Assembly (NCBI RefSeq): GCF_902859805.1
Contig: NZ_CADIKC010000010.1
Coordinates: 186,001-250,000, forward strand
From: Paraburkholderia sediminicola
Lineage (GTDB): Bacteria > Pseudomonadota > Gammaproteobacteria > Burkholderiales > Burkholderiaceae
Reading direction: 5' to 3'
Length of the DNA stretch: 64,000 bases
Shown: positions 54,204-63,319 of the stretch, piece after piece
Layout of the letters: each line of letters begins with the position of its first letter
Numbering within the stretch: the stretch's first letter is position 1
Made by a program: the position numbers and the translations under genes
The notes under the pieces: model-generated
Databases searched by the model: none
What the model was told of the DNA's origin: nothing
Seen by the model: the letters and a program-made list of their open reading frames with translations, nothing else

Positions 54204-55502
54204 TCATTCTTCAACGAGCGCGCGCATATCCACCGTGCGCTCGTTCACGGCGCTGCGCCGCTTTGCGAGCCACATCATGAACGTGATGAAACTGCCGAAT
54301 ACGACAATGATCCATTGCGCCGGCATCTTCGCGGTGAGCAGTATCGCGTAGGCCCCGAGCATCAGCAGCACGGCCAGATTCTGGTTGAAATTTTGCACCG
54401 CGATCGAATGCCCTGCGGAGAGCAAGGTCGCGCCACGATGCTGGAGGATCGCGTTCATCGGCACGATAAAAAAGCCGGACAGCGCGCCGAGCAGGATCAT
54501 CAGCGGATAGGCGAGCAGGATATAGATCGGCAGCACGTACGAGCCGATACGGATGCCGGCGCCCGCCGGAAACAGGTCCCGGTTGTAGAACGCCACGGCG
54601 ATCGCGACCGCGCCGGTGAGAATGCCGATCGGCAGCACGCGCAGCGAGTTGCGCAATGGAATCAACGCCGCCGCGGCAGCCGCGCCGACGGCGATGCCAA
54701 GCCCTGTCACGCCTTGCATCACGGCCGCCTTCGAGAGCGACAGGCCAAGGTTCACGTTGGCCCATTTGAGCACCAGCAATTGCAGCGTGACCGCGCCGCC
54801 CCACATCAGCGTCGTGACCCACAGCGCGATTTGCGCGAGCTTGTCGGCCCACAACACGTTGAAGCAATGATAGAAGTCGCCGACCAGTTTCTTCGGCTCG
54901 TTCAAACGGTTCGGATAACGCGCGCCGGTATCGGGAATGAAGATGTTGATCGCCGCCGCGATGGCATACGTAACCATCACCGCGAACATCGCGAGATCGG
55001 CGGAAGAGCGGATCAGCGGCAGATGCGCATGCGCGACGAACCGGTCGGCGAGCGTGCTGATCAGCGCACCGCCGACCATCGTGCCGACAATGGTCGACAG
55101 GACGGTGGCCGATTCGAGCCACGCGTTCGCCTTGACGAGTTTTTCTGCGGGCAGGAGTTCGGTGAGAATGCCGTACTTGGCCGGCGAATACGCGGCCGCG
55201 CCAAAGCCGACCACGCCATACGCAATCATCGGATGGACGCCGGCGATCATCATCAGGCAACCGCTCGCCTTGAGCGCGTTGGAGATAAACATCACGTGGC
55301 GCTTTTGCATCGCGTCGGCGAACGCGCCGACGAAGGGGGCGAGCAACACGTAGGAGACGGTGAAGAAAATCTGCAGCAGCGGCGTGACCCAGGCGGCCGA
55401 ACGGATCACCGATAGCAGGGCGATGGCGGCGATCAGCAGGGCATTGTCCGCGAGCGACGAAACGAACTGCGCCGCGATGATTGTGTAGAAGCCTTTTTTC
55501 AT
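54204..55502 (-). CDS. lplT: lysophospholipid transporter LplT-like MFS protein
   Basis: MFS flippase that moves lysophospholipids from the outer to the inner leaflet for re-acylation. From ATG 55502 (MKKGFYTIIAAQFVSSLADN) the 432 residues contain about 12 membrane helices and the family stretch KYGILTELLPAEKLVKANAW. The usual partner acyltransferase/ACP synthetase (Aas) is not fused to it and not next to it. The frame continues upstream but the conserved start is at 55502. mutS lies 146 bases away on the same strand. Confidence 0.9.
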   Translation of the reverse strand: MKKGFYTIIAAQFVSSLADNALLIAAIALLSVIRSAAWVTPLLQIFFTVSYVLLAPFVGAFADAMQKRHVMFISNALKASGCLMMIAGVHPMIAYGVVGFGAAAYSPAKYGILTELLPAEKLVKANAWLESATVLSTIVGTMVGGALISTLADRFVAHAHLPLIRSSADLAMFAVMVTYAIAAAINIFIPDTGARYPNRLNEPKKLVGDFYHCFNVLWADKLAQIALWVTTLMWGGAVTLQLLVLKWANVNLGLSLSKAAVMQGVTGLGIAVGAAAAAALIPLRNSLRVLPIGILTGAVAIAVAFYNRDLFPAGAGIRIGSYVLPIYILLAYPLMILLGALSGFFIVPMNAILQHRGATLLSAGHSIAVQNFNQNLAVLLMLGAYAILLTAKMPAQWIIVVFGSFITFMMWLAKRRSAVNERTVDMRALVEE

Positions 55503-55643
55503 GAAGCGGATCGGAAGCTGCGCGCAAATCTGACGCGAAGCAGGGCGCTGCAAGAAGCGCGCAAAACGCAACCGGCGATCGAACGTGCCGGCGCGGCATC
55601 CCGCTTTGTAGCACGAACGCCTGCCGGATGCAGGCGAGCCAAC

Positions 55644-55666
55644 GAAAAAGCGGCCGAAGCCGCTTT
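55644..55666 (-). terminator. terminator after suhB
   Basis: On the minus strand: stem AAAGCGGC, loop TTCG, GCCGCTTT, then TT. The UUCG loop makes it very stable. Confidence 0.75.
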
Positions 55667-55713
55667 GCGTATTACCGATGCCGGCGCCAGGCCGGCCAGT
55701 CCAGACCTGAGCC

Positions 55714-56517
55714 TTAAGCCGACTGCTGGCGCGTGCGGCTGTAGCGCGACAGGATCGGGATCATCTGCGCGTAGACCTTCGGATTGCCCGCGACGATTTC
55801 GCCGACGTGCAGGAAGTCCGAGTCGCCCGTGTAATTACCCACCAGACCGCCGGCTTCCGTGATCAGCAGGCTGCCCGCGGCGACGTCCCACGGATTCAGG
55901 CCTTGCTCGAAGAAACCGTCCATACGGCCCGCGGCAACGTTGGCCAGATCGAGCGCGGCAGCGCCCGGACGGCGCAGGCCGGCACAGGCTTCGGTCATTT
56001 CAGCGAACTGGCGGCCGTACGCTTCGAGGCCGTCCTTTTCGCGGAACGGGAAGCCGGTGCCGATCAGGCCGTCAGCCAGGCGGTCGCGCTTGGCGACGCG
56101 AATGCGGCGGTCGTTCAGGAACGCACCGCGGCCGCGCGAGGCGGTGAACAGGTCGTTGCGGGTCGGATCGTAGACCACGGCCTGCGTCACGATGCCCTTG
56201 TGGGCAAGCGCGATCGACACGCAGTAGTACGGGAAGCCGTGGATGAAATTGGTGGTGCCGTCGAGCGGATCGATGATCCACTGATATTCGGATTCGTTGT
56301 CCGACTTGCCGGATTCTTCGGCGAGGATGGCGTGATCGGGGTAGGCTGTCTTGAGCGTGTCGATGATCGCCGCTTCAGACGCTTTGTCGACCTCCGTGAC
56401 GAAATCGTTGTGCTGTTTCTTGCTGACCTGGAGCAGATCGAGGTCGAGCGACGCGCGGTTGATGATCTGGGCTGCGCGGCGCGCGGCCTTCACAGCGATA
56501 TTGAGCATGGGATGCAT
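55714..56517 (-). CDS. suhB: inositol monophosphatase family protein SuhB
   Basis: Lithium-type Mg-dependent phosphatase that in E. coli also joins rRNA antitermination complexes. The 267 residues include AEESGKS, IDPLDGTTNFIHG and WDVAAGSLLI, the three metal and substrate motifs. Length equals the E. coli protein. ATG 56517 has AAGGA upstream. It is divergent from trmJ. Confidence 0.97.
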   Translation of the reverse strand: MHPMLNIAVKAARRAAQIINRASLDLDLLQVSKKQHNDFVTEVDKASEAAIIDTLKTAYPDHAILAEESGKSDNESEYQWIIDPLDGTTNFIHGFPYYCVSIALAHKGIVTQAVVYDPTRNDLFTASRGRGAFLNDRRIRVAKRDRLADGLIGTGFPFREKDGLEAYGRQFAEMTEACAGLRRPGAAALDLANVAAGRMDGFFEQGLNPWDVAAGSLLITEAGGLVGNYTGDSDFLHVGEIVAGNPKVYAQMIPILSRYSRTRQQSA

Positions 56518-56891
56518 GAGACTGGATCCTTGTGCCGGGGCAGCACGGCTGCTTACCGGTAAATGAGCGCGGGATGAGCGCTAATTGAGCGCCATCAAAG
56601 GGCGCGGAAACAGCACGGAACGCACGTCCGGTAACGAACCGGGTGCGCATTCCGCCGACGGAGACGAATTGGATAAGAACGAGGCGCCGGAGCTTTCACA
56701 GGAGAAAACCGGGCGCGAATATTGGTATTTTACCTGAGTCCGGGCGCCGCGGCAGCGCTTGCTGCCCGGTATGTCGTGCAACGGTCCGACGGCGCGGTTC
56801 TGGCGCGGCGCACACGCGTATTTCGGAGTCGATGCAGCGTTGGCGCTACTTGGCGCTACCATACGCGTTCTTTAGCTTGTCGAGTTTCATC
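56518..56891. other. 374-base divergent region between suhB and trmJ
   Basis: No gene supported. It holds a TATTTTAC near 56725 and a 10-base perfect tandem duplication at 56840-56859; an open frame across it joins trmJ but shows no family similarity and Arg-rich sequence typical of noise. Confidence 0.5.
56840..56859. repeat. 10-base tandem duplication TTGGCGCTAC
   Basis: TTGGCGCTAC occurs twice without gap, ending 32 bases before the trmJ GTG; it supplies two TTGGCG hexamers that resemble weak -35 elements. Confidence 0.75.
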
Positions 56892-57728
56892 GTGGACCAC
56901 ACCCACCATTCTTCCGATCCCGCCGTGGCGGACCTGCGCGGCGGTTTTACGTCGACGCGCTTCGTGCTCGTCGAGCCCAGCCATCCCGGTAACGTCGGCG
57001 CGGCGGCGCGCGCGCTGAAAACCATGGGTTTCTCGCGCCTCGTGCTGGTGTCGCCGCGTGTGCCGCACGTGCAAAGCGATCCGGAAGCCATCGCCATGGC
57101 GAGCGGCGCTGACGACGTGCTGGCGTCAGCGCACGTCGTACCGACGCTTGCCGATGCGCTGAATGGCGTGCATTGGTCGATTGCGCTGACCGCCCGGCTG
57201 CGCGAATACGGGCCGCCTCAATGGACGCCGCGTGCCGCGGCCGGCGCCGCGCGTGAGCAGGCGCTACATGGCGAGATCGCGCTGGTGTTCGGCAACGAGC
57301 GCACGGGCCTGTCGAACGAAGACGTTGAGCGTTGCAGCGCGCTCGCGCATATTCCGGCCAATCCTGCCTACAGTTCGCTCAATCTTGCACAGGCCGTGCA
57401 GGTGTTGGCGTATGAATTGCGCACGACGTACCTGTCCTCGGACGAAGCAGGGGCTGCGGCCTCCGCGGTGGCTCAGGCGGCGGCCGGGCAGGGCGAGCCG
57501 GTCGGCGCGCGGGCGGCAAGCGACGAGATCGAAAGCATGTACGCGCATCTGGAGAGCGCGCTGGTCGCGCTCGAGTTTCTCGATCCGGCCAATCCGAAGA
57601 AATTGATGTCCCGCTTGCGGCGCCTGTTCGCACGTTCCGGTCTGGAGCGCGAGGAAGTGAATATCGTGCGCGGCATCGCCAAACATATTCTGCTGAAGAC
57701 CAGGCCGCCCGGCGGCGACGCGTCTTAA
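56892..57728 (+). CDS. trmJ: tRNA (cytidine/uridine-2'-O-)-methyltransferase TrmJ
   Basis: SPOUT-class methyltransferase acting on position 32 of tRNAs. The core starts RFVLVEPSHPGNVGAAARALKT; the trefoil-knot SAM motifs are LVFGNERTGLSNEDV and SLNLAQAVQVLAYEL. GTG 56892 gives 278 residues; ATG 56832 is an in-frame alternative whose extra residues are hydrophobic and unlike the family. A helical C-terminal domain follows. cysE is downstream with its own -10. Confidence 0.93.
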   Translation: MDHTHHSSDPAVADLRGGFTSTRFVLVEPSHPGNVGAAARALKTMGFSRLVLVSPRVPHVQSDPEAIAMASGADDVLASAHVVPTLADALNGVHWSIALTARLREYGPPQWTPRAAAGAAREQALHGEIALVFGNERTGLSNEDVERCSALAHIPANPAYSSLNLAQAVQVLAYELRTTYLSSDEAGAAASAVAQAAAGQGEPVGARAASDEIESMYAHLESALVALEFLDPANPKKLMSRLRRLFARSGLEREEVNIVRGIAKHILLKTRPPGGDAS

Positions 57729-57798
57729 GGGCTCCCTGCCCATCAATCTACGACCTTGCCGGCAGCGTGGGCTTCCGGCAGGTTTCGCGCAATCGCCC

Positions 57799-57804
57799 TA
57801 CAAT
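57799..57804 (+). promoter_or_regulatory. -10 element of the cysE promoter
   Basis: TACAAT about 107 bases before cysE, giving an untranslated leader of roughly 100 bases; -35 not clear. Confidence 0.5.
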
Positions 57805-57910
57805 CGCTCGAAACGTTCTAAGCAAAGCTGCCGATCTGCTATGCGGCAAGCATCCGCCGTGCGTGGTGTTTCGCGCAGGCGGTCCTTTCCCCCACAACAT
57901 AGTCCCTGCC

Positions 57911-58741
57911 ATGTTCACGAGACTCCGCGAAGACATCGCCACGATCCGCGAGCGCGATCCCGCCGCCCGCAGCGCCTGGGAAGTCCTCACGTGTTATCCG
58001 GGTCTGCACGCGCTCGTGCTGCACCGGCTCGCGCACGCCTGCTGGCAAGCTAAACGCCGCTGGCTCGCGCGTTTCATCTCGCAGATGGCGCGCTTCATGA
58101 CCGGCATCGAAATCCATCCGGGCGCCACGCTGGGCCGCCGTGTGTTCATCGATCACGGCATGGGCGTCGTGATTGGCGAGACGGCGCAAGTCGGTGACGA
58201 ATGCACGATCTACCAGGGCGTGACCCTCGGCGGCACGTCGCTCACGCGGGGAGCGAAGCGGCATCCTACGCTTGAGCGTGGTGTGATCGTCGGCGCGGGG
58301 GCGAAGGTGCTCGGCGGCTTTACGATCGGCGCGGACGCAAAAATCGGCTCGAATGCGGTGGTCACGAAGCCGGTGCCGGCGCGCGGCACGGCGGTGGGTA
58401 ATCCGGCGCGGATCATCGTCCCGGCAGCGGCTGCCGTGGTAGCCGCGGCGAGCGCATCGGCAAATGGCGCGTCGCGTGAGTCGAAAGTCACGTCGGAAAA
58501 GAGCGGGTTCTGCGCTTACGGCATCACGCCGAATGCGGACGATCCAGTATCGCTGGCGATTCACGGCCTGATCGACCACGCTGCCACGCAATCGAAGCGT
58601 ATCGACGAAATCGTCGACGCGCTGGAGCGGCTGGGAACCAGTCTGGAAGGTTTGCAAGGCGCCGACGCGGCGCTGCTCGATCTGCGGCGCCTGTCGGCCG
58701 CGATTGCAGGAAAGGTGGAAGGGGCGGTGGCGGAGCGCTAG
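57911..58741 (+). CDS. cysE: serine O-acetyltransferase
   Basis: Makes O-acetylserine for cysteine synthesis. The hexapeptide-repeat beta-helix is clear (IHPGATLGRRVFIDHGMGVV, with the catalytic His in IDHGM; GETAQVGDECTIYQGVTLGG). The N-terminal helical part is short, as in EpsC-type enzymes. After GNPARI near residue 170 there is a 100-residue C-terminal tail with a conserved-looking FCAYGITPNADDPVSLAIHG and a coiled coil. ATG 57911 fits the family start. Convergent with lpxH, ten bases apart. Confidence 0.95.
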   Translation: MFTRLREDIATIRERDPAARSAWEVLTCYPGLHALVLHRLAHACWQAKRRWLARFISQMARFMTGIEIHPGATLGRRVFIDHGMGVVIGETAQVGDECTIYQGVTLGGTSLTRGAKRHPTLERGVIVGAGAKVLGGFTIGADAKIGSNAVVTKPVPARGTAVGNPARIIVPAAAAVVAAASASANGASRESKVTSEKSGFCAYGITPNADDPVSLAIHGLIDHAATQSKRIDEIVDALERLGTSLEGLQGADAALLDLRRLSAAIAGKVEGAVAER

Positions 58742-58751
58742 GTCAAGCTGG

Positions 58752-59549
58752 TCAATTCAGCGGCAACGCGCGAATCCCTTCCGCGTCGATGCGCAGGTAA
58801 CCGCCACGGCGCTCGCCGTGGTCGAGATCCCAATCCGGCAACACCCAGCGCGTGCCGCCCGGCTCACGATGCAGCGCCGGACGATGCGTGTGCCCATGAA
58901 TGATCGTGGCTGTTTTCGACACCTTGAATAGCGCAGCGATGGCCTTCGGCGTTACGTCATACTTCGGCGAAACCGGACGCGAACGGCCTTGCTGGCTTTT
59001 CGAGCGCATGTTTTCCGCGAGCGCCTGACGCCAGCGAAACGGCCACGCGAGAAACAGCATCTGCGCCAAACGGCTGCGTGCAAAGCGCCGGAAAAATTGA
59101 TAGCCGCGGTCCGCGGTGCAGAGGCCGTCGCCATGCGCGAGTACGATCCGCGTGCCGAATGCGGTGATCACGAACGGGTCGGGCAGCCAGATCGCGCCGG
59201 CCGCTTTCATGAAGCGCTTGCCGAGCAGAAAATCACGATTGCCGTGCATGATGTAGAGCGCGATACCGCGTTCCGACAACGTATGCAGCAACGCCGCCAT
59301 GCGCGCGACGAACGGCTCGACGAGCATGTCGTCGCCGATCCAGTACTCGAACAGATCGCCGAGAATGAAAACCGAATCCGCCTGCTCGGCCGTGACGCGC
59401 ACGAAGTGTTCGAACGCGGCGACCGTGTGCGGAATCGCCTCGCTCAGATGAATATCGGAGAGGAAAAAAAACGGGCGTGCGGCGTGCGGGCGTTTGCCCT
59501 CGCCAGGCACGCCCGCGGCGACGCTTCGCAGCGGCGTTTCTTGCAGCAT
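58752..59549 (-). CDS. lpxH: UDP-2,3-diacylglucosamine diphosphatase
   Basis: Fourth step of lipid A synthesis, hydrolysing UDP-diacylglucosamine to lipid X. Metallophosphoesterase motifs are all present: SDIHLSE, GDLFEYWIGDD, HGNRDFL, AHGDGLC and HGHTHRP. At 265 residues it is about 25 longer than E. coli LpxH, mainly at the N-terminus. ppiB ends 47 bases upstream on the same strand, a linkage also seen in E. coli. ATG 59549 is the only start I see with all motifs downstream. Confidence 0.96.
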   Translation of the reverse strand: MLQETPLRSVAAGVPGEGKRPHAARPFFFLSDIHLSEAIPHTVAAFEHFVRVTAEQADSVFILGDLFEYWIGDDMLVEPFVARMAALLHTLSERGIALYIMHGNRDFLLGKRFMKAAGAIWLPDPFVITAFGTRIVLAHGDGLCTADRGYQFFRRFARSRLAQMLFLAWPFRWRQALAENMRSKSQQGRSRPVSPKYDVTPKAIAALFKVSKTATIIHGHTHRPALHREPGGTRWVLPDWDLDHGERRGGYLRIDAEGIRALPLN

Positions 59550-59596
59550 TGAAGGTGCCTGATATCAGTTCAAACGGGTTGGCCCTGATCGGACGC

Positions 59597-60091
59597 TTAG
59601 TCGACGATCACAGCTTTTTCGATCACGACGTCGTCGGCCGGCACGTCCTGATGGAAGCCCTTCGAACCCGTCTTGACCTTCTTGATCTTCTCGACGATGT
59701 CCATGCCGTCGACCACCTTGCCGAACACTGCATAGCCCCAGCCCTGCGGCGTCGGCGACGAGTGGTTCAGGAAGTCGTTGTCGTTCACGTTGATGAAGAA
59801 TTGCGCGGTTGCCGAGTGCGGGTCGTTCGTGCGAGCCATCGCGACCGAGCCGTTGACATTCTTCAGGCCGTTGTTCGCTTCGTTGGTGATCGGCTCTGCC
59901 GTCGGCTTCTGCTTCATGCCGGGTTCAAAACCGCCGCCCTGGATCATGAAGCCGTCGATCACGCGGTGGAACACCGTGTTGTCGTAGTGGCCGGCCTTCA
60001 CGTAGTTGAGGAAGTTCTCAACCGACTTCGGCGCCTTTTCAGCGTCCAGTTCGAGTTTGATGACGCCGTGGTTTGTATGCAGTTCAACCAT
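59597..60091 (-). CDS. ppiB: cytoplasmic peptidyl-prolyl cis-trans isomerase B (cyclophilin)
   Basis: Cyclophilin without signal peptide; 164 residues from ATG 60091 (MVELHTNHGVIKLEL), AGGA nearby. The active site is seen in FHRVIDGFMIQGGGF, with QFFINVNDNDFLN. It is the twin of the exported cyclophilin encoded just upstream at 60234-60815, and lpxH follows. The hairpin at 60121-60168 lies in its leader. Confidence 0.97.
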   Translation of the reverse strand: MVELHTNHGVIKLELDAEKAPKSVENFLNYVKAGHYDNTVFHRVIDGFMIQGGGFEPGMKQKPTAEPITNEANNGLKNVNGSVAMARTNDPHSATAQFFINVNDNDFLNHSSPTPQGWGYAVFGKVVDGMDIVEKIKKVKTGSKGFHQDVPADDVVIEKAVIVD

Positions 60092-60120
60092 GATGGAATC
60101 CTTTGATGAACGGGGTGGGT

Positions 60121-60168
60121 AAAAGGCGCGGCCGCTCGTCATGAAGTGAGATGACGACGGGCCGCGCC
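60121..60168 (-). terminator. long imperfect hairpin between ppiA and ppiB
   Basis: On the minus strand the outer stem GGCGCGGC/GCCGCGCC (60125-60132 with 60161-60168) and inner stem CGTCAT/ATGACG (60137-60142 with 60151-60156) are followed by TTTT. It may end ppiA transcripts or attenuate ppiB expression. Confidence 0.6.
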
Positions 60169-60233
60169 GGGGGCGTAGATTTTAGTGACTTCCTGTGCAG
60201 CGTGCCTGTGCTGCTTCCTGCTCTATTGCCTGC

Positions 60234-60815
60234 TTACTTGCCGACCACCGTGGCCGATTCGATCACGATCGGTTTTTGCGGCACGTCGCTCATCGGGCCG
60301 CGTGTGGTGGTGGCCGTGCCTTCGATCTTCTTCACGACGTCCATGCCGCTCGTGACCTTGCCGAACACCGCGTAGCCGTTGCCGTCCGGATTCGGATAGT
60401 CGAGGCCGGCGTTATCCACCGTGTTGATGAAGAACTGCGCAGTGGCCGAATTCGGATCGCTGGTGCGCGCCATGGCGAGCGTGCCGGCCGCGTTCTTCAG
60501 ACCGTTACGGCTTTCGAGCGGAATCGGCGCGCGCGTGGGCTTCTCAGCGAAGCTTTGCGTATAACCGCCGCCCTGAATCATGAAGCCGCGAATCACGCGA
60601 TGAAAAATCGTGCCGCTGTACTGGCCGGACTTCACGTAGTCGAGGAAGTTGGCAACCGTTTTCGGTGCCTTCTCAGGATACAACTCGACGCGGATGTCGC
60701 CTTCCGTGGTCTTGAAGAGGACGGACGGATGCGCGGCCTGCGAACCGGACTGGGCAAAGGCGGGGGCGTTTGCGATCAGGGCGGCGCTGCCGAGCGCCAA
60801 CATCAACCATTTCAT
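60234..60815 (-). CDS. ppiA: periplasmic peptidyl-prolyl cis-trans isomerase A (cyclophilin)
   Basis: Exported cyclophilin. The first 22 residues form a signal peptide (MKWLMLALGSAALIANAPAFA, then QSGS). The mature part has FHRVIRGFMIQGGGY and QFFINTVDNAGLD, the same active-site pattern as PpiB, with a slightly longer C-terminus. 193 residues. It is downstream of a TPR protein gene and upstream of ppiB, all minus strand. Confidence 0.95.
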   Translation of the reverse strand: MKWLMLALGSAALIANAPAFAQSGSQAAHPSVLFKTTEGDIRVELYPEKAPKTVANFLDYVKSGQYSGTIFHRVIRGFMIQGGGYTQSFAEKPTRAPIPLESRNGLKNAAGTLAMARTSDPNSATAQFFINTVDNAGLDYPNPDGNGYAVFGKVTSGMDVVKKIEGTATTTRGPMSDVPQKPIVIESATVVGK

Positions 60816-60864
60816 GAAGATCCTCAGGGTTGGAAAAAACGTGTTGCCGAAGACGGTGCCGGTG

Positions 60865-61596
60865 TTATTGCGACGGCGCCATGTAGGGCGGCATGGCGAG
60901 CGAGCCGTTTGCGCCGCCGTACTGGAAGCTCGGCGTTTGTGTCATGTCCGCGGAGGAGCGCGCGGCGCTGGCCTCGACAGGTGCCGCGGCTTTTTTCGCC
61001 GGCCCCGTGCTCCTGGGCGGCGAAACGATCTTCTGGATGTCGGCGATGCGCTGCGTGGTGGTGGCGCTCGCTTTGCCGAGGCCTTGCGCGCGACGGTAAG
61101 CCGCGTCGGCCATGCGCAGATACAGATCGCCCAGATTCTCGTACGCGAGACCGTAGGCCGGATTCACCTTGGTCGCGGTTTCGAGCGCGGCGCGTGCCTC
61201 GGCATAACGGCCGTGCTTCGCATAAAGCGCGGCCAGGTTGTTATACGGTTCGGGCAGTTCCGGGTACAGCTGCGTGAGTTCGGTGAACGCGGTGATGGCT
61301 TCGTCGTCGCGATTCAGGTGGGCCAGCACCGTGGCGCGCTTGAACTTTGCCTGCGCGTCATGCGGATTCGAGGCGATGCGCGCGTCGAGCTGGGTGAGCG
61401 AGGCTTCCCAGTTCTTCTGCGCAATCGACGCGTCGATTTCCGGCGTGTTGTCACGCACGGCGGGACCCTGCGGCATGGTCGCGGCGCCTTTCTGCGCGTA
61501 CGCGGCAGCACCCGGCAGGACCGTGAGGGCGACGGCGCAGAATGCCGTCGCGGCGAGGGTCGCAGCGCTGCGCGCGCGGCCGCTGGAAGGTTTCAT
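60865..61596 (-). CDS. exported TPR-repeat protein
   Basis: From ATG 61596 (MKPSSGRARS) the 243 residues have a signal peptide ending AAAYAQ, then about three tetratricopeptide repeats (AKFKRATVLAHLNRDDEAI, PYNNLAALYAKHGRYAEA, AYENLGDLYLRMADAAYR), and a Pro/Ala-rich C-terminus. No enzyme motif. Likely a periplasmic adaptor. The stop is 49 bases before ppiA. The frame extends upstream but without signal-like features. Divergent from cysS. Confidence 0.88.
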   Translation of the reverse strand: MKPSSGRARSAATLAATAFCAVALTVLPGAAAYAQKGAATMPQGPAVRDNTPEIDASIAQKNWEASLTQLDARIASNPHDAQAKFKRATVLAHLNRDDEAITAFTELTQLYPELPEPYNNLAALYAKHGRYAEARAALETATKVNPAYGLAYENLGDLYLRMADAAYRRAQGLGKASATTTQRIADIQKIVSPPRSTGPAKKAAAPVEASAARSSADMTQTPSFQYGGANGSLAMPPYMAPSQ

Positions 61597-61874
61597 AGGC
61601 TCGGGTCTGGATGTTATACTCCGACCCATTCTAACAAAAGGTCTGCGCGTTCCGTCGAACCGCAAACTGTCTTTTCGCCACTCGTGGTCGTCTCCGCCTT
61701 GAACGCAGCCTGACCGCCGCACCAGGTGCACCGGTTTGCTGCTGTGCGTGTTGTAGTGCAAAGGTAGTGCAAAGCGGCAGTACACAACGCACCCGCCGTC
61801 TTTTCGCGGGGCGCATCATGCACGAAACAGCACGAACACATTGCGGATTTCTTTCGGCCCACGCACCGTTCTCT

Positions 61875-63272
61875 ATGGAATCACTGCGCATCTACAACAC
61901 GCTCGCGCGTGACAAGCAAACTTTCGTGCCGCTGCAAGATGGCGTCGTGCGGATGTACGTCTGCGGGATGACCGTGTACGACTATTGTCACGTCGGTCAT
62001 GCACGGGTGATGGTCGTGTTCGACATCGTGCAGCGGTGGTTGCGCACGCTCGGCTACGACGTCACCTACGTGCGCAACATCACGGATATCGACGACAAGA
62101 TCATCCGGCGCGCAGTGGAAAACGGCGAAACGATCAAATCGTTGACCGACCGCTTCATCAAGGCCTTGCATGAAGACGCGGACGCGCTCGGCATCGAGCG
62201 GCCCGATCTGGAACCGCGCGCCACCGATTTCATCCCGCAGATGCTCGGCATGATCGAGAAGCTCGAGGCGAACGGTTACGCCTATCAGGCGGGCGACGGC
62301 GACGTGAACTACGCGGTGCGCAAGTTCGTGGGCTACGGCAAGCTGTCGGGCAAGTCGCTCGAAGATCTGCGCGCGGGCGAACGCGTCGCCGCGAACGACG
62401 CGAAGCAGGACCCGCTCGATTTCGTGTTGTGGAAGCAGGCGAAGCCCGACGAACCGGCCGACACCGGCTGGGAGTCGAAGTACGGGCGCGGCCGCCCCGG
62501 CTGGCATATCGAATGCTCGGCAATGGGCTGCACGTTGCTCGGCGAGCATTTCGACATTCACGGCGGCGGTCAGGACCTGCAGTTTCCGCACCACGAGAAC
62601 GAGATTGCGCAGAGCGAAGCTGCGACCGGACAAACCTTCGTCAATTACTGGATGCACAACGGCTACGTACAGATCGACAATGAGAAGATGTCGAAGTCGT
62701 TGAACAATTTCTTTACGATCCGCGAAGTATTGGCGCAGTACGATGCCGAGGTCGTGCGTTTTTTCATCGCACGCGCGCACTATCGCTCGCCGTTGAATTA
62801 CAGCGACGTGCATATCGACGACGCCCGCAATGCGCTGACGCGTTTGTACACCGCGCTGAAAGACGTAACGCCGGACGGCGCGGAGCTCGACTGGAACGAA
62901 GCGCATGCGCAGCGTTTCCAGGCAGCAATGAATGACGACTTCAACACGCCGGTTGCAGTGTCGGTGTTGTTCGAGTTGGCAACTGAAGTGAACCGCACGC
63001 GCGACCCCGCGCTGGCCCGTCAATTGCGCTCGCTGGGCGCTGTGATCGGCTTGCTCGGCCGGGAGCCGCGTGCATACCTGCAGCAGGCTGCGGGCGCCGC
63101 CGCGGAGGGTGCGCTCGACGCCGCCGCGATCGAAGCGAAGATCGCCGCGCGCGTGGCCGCCAAGCAGGCGAAAGACTATGCAGCAGCAGACCGGATCCGG
63201 GCCGAATTGCTCGAGGCCGGCGTTGCACTTGAAGACAAACCCGGCGGGTTGACCGAGTGGCGGCGCGTGTGA
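61875..63272 (+). CDS. cysS: cysteinyl-tRNA synthetase
   Basis: Class I synthetase charging tRNA-Cys. 465 residues from ATG 61875 (MESLRIYNT), starting in the frame that is open from 61767. Zinc/active-site pattern VCGMTVYDYCHVGHARV holds the HIGH motif as HVGH; the KMSKS motif is in NEKMSKSLNNF near base 62690; the zinc ligands include the Cys in ECSAMG and His in HHENE. cysE, which supplies the amino acid, is 3 kb away. Confidence 0.97.
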   Translation: MESLRIYNTLARDKQTFVPLQDGVVRMYVCGMTVYDYCHVGHARVMVVFDIVQRWLRTLGYDVTYVRNITDIDDKIIRRAVENGETIKSLTDRFIKALHEDADALGIERPDLEPRATDFIPQMLGMIEKLEANGYAYQAGDGDVNYAVRKFVGYGKLSGKSLEDLRAGERVAANDAKQDPLDFVLWKQAKPDEPADTGWESKYGRGRPGWHIECSAMGCTLLGEHFDIHGGGQDLQFPHHENEIAQSEAATGQTFVNYWMHNGYVQIDNEKMSKSLNNFFTIREVLAQYDAEVVRFFIARAHYRSPLNYSDVHIDDARNALTRLYTALKDVTPDGAELDWNEAHAQRFQAAMNDDFNTPVAVSVLFELATEVNRTRDPALARQLRSLGAVIGLLGREPRAYLQQAAGAAAEGALDAAAIEAKIAARVAAKQAKDYAAADRIRAELLEAGVALEDKPGGLTEWRRV

Positions 63273-63319
63273 GCGCACCTCGTACTTCCCTCTGATCGAC
63301 TCGCCAGGCAGGAGGCAGG

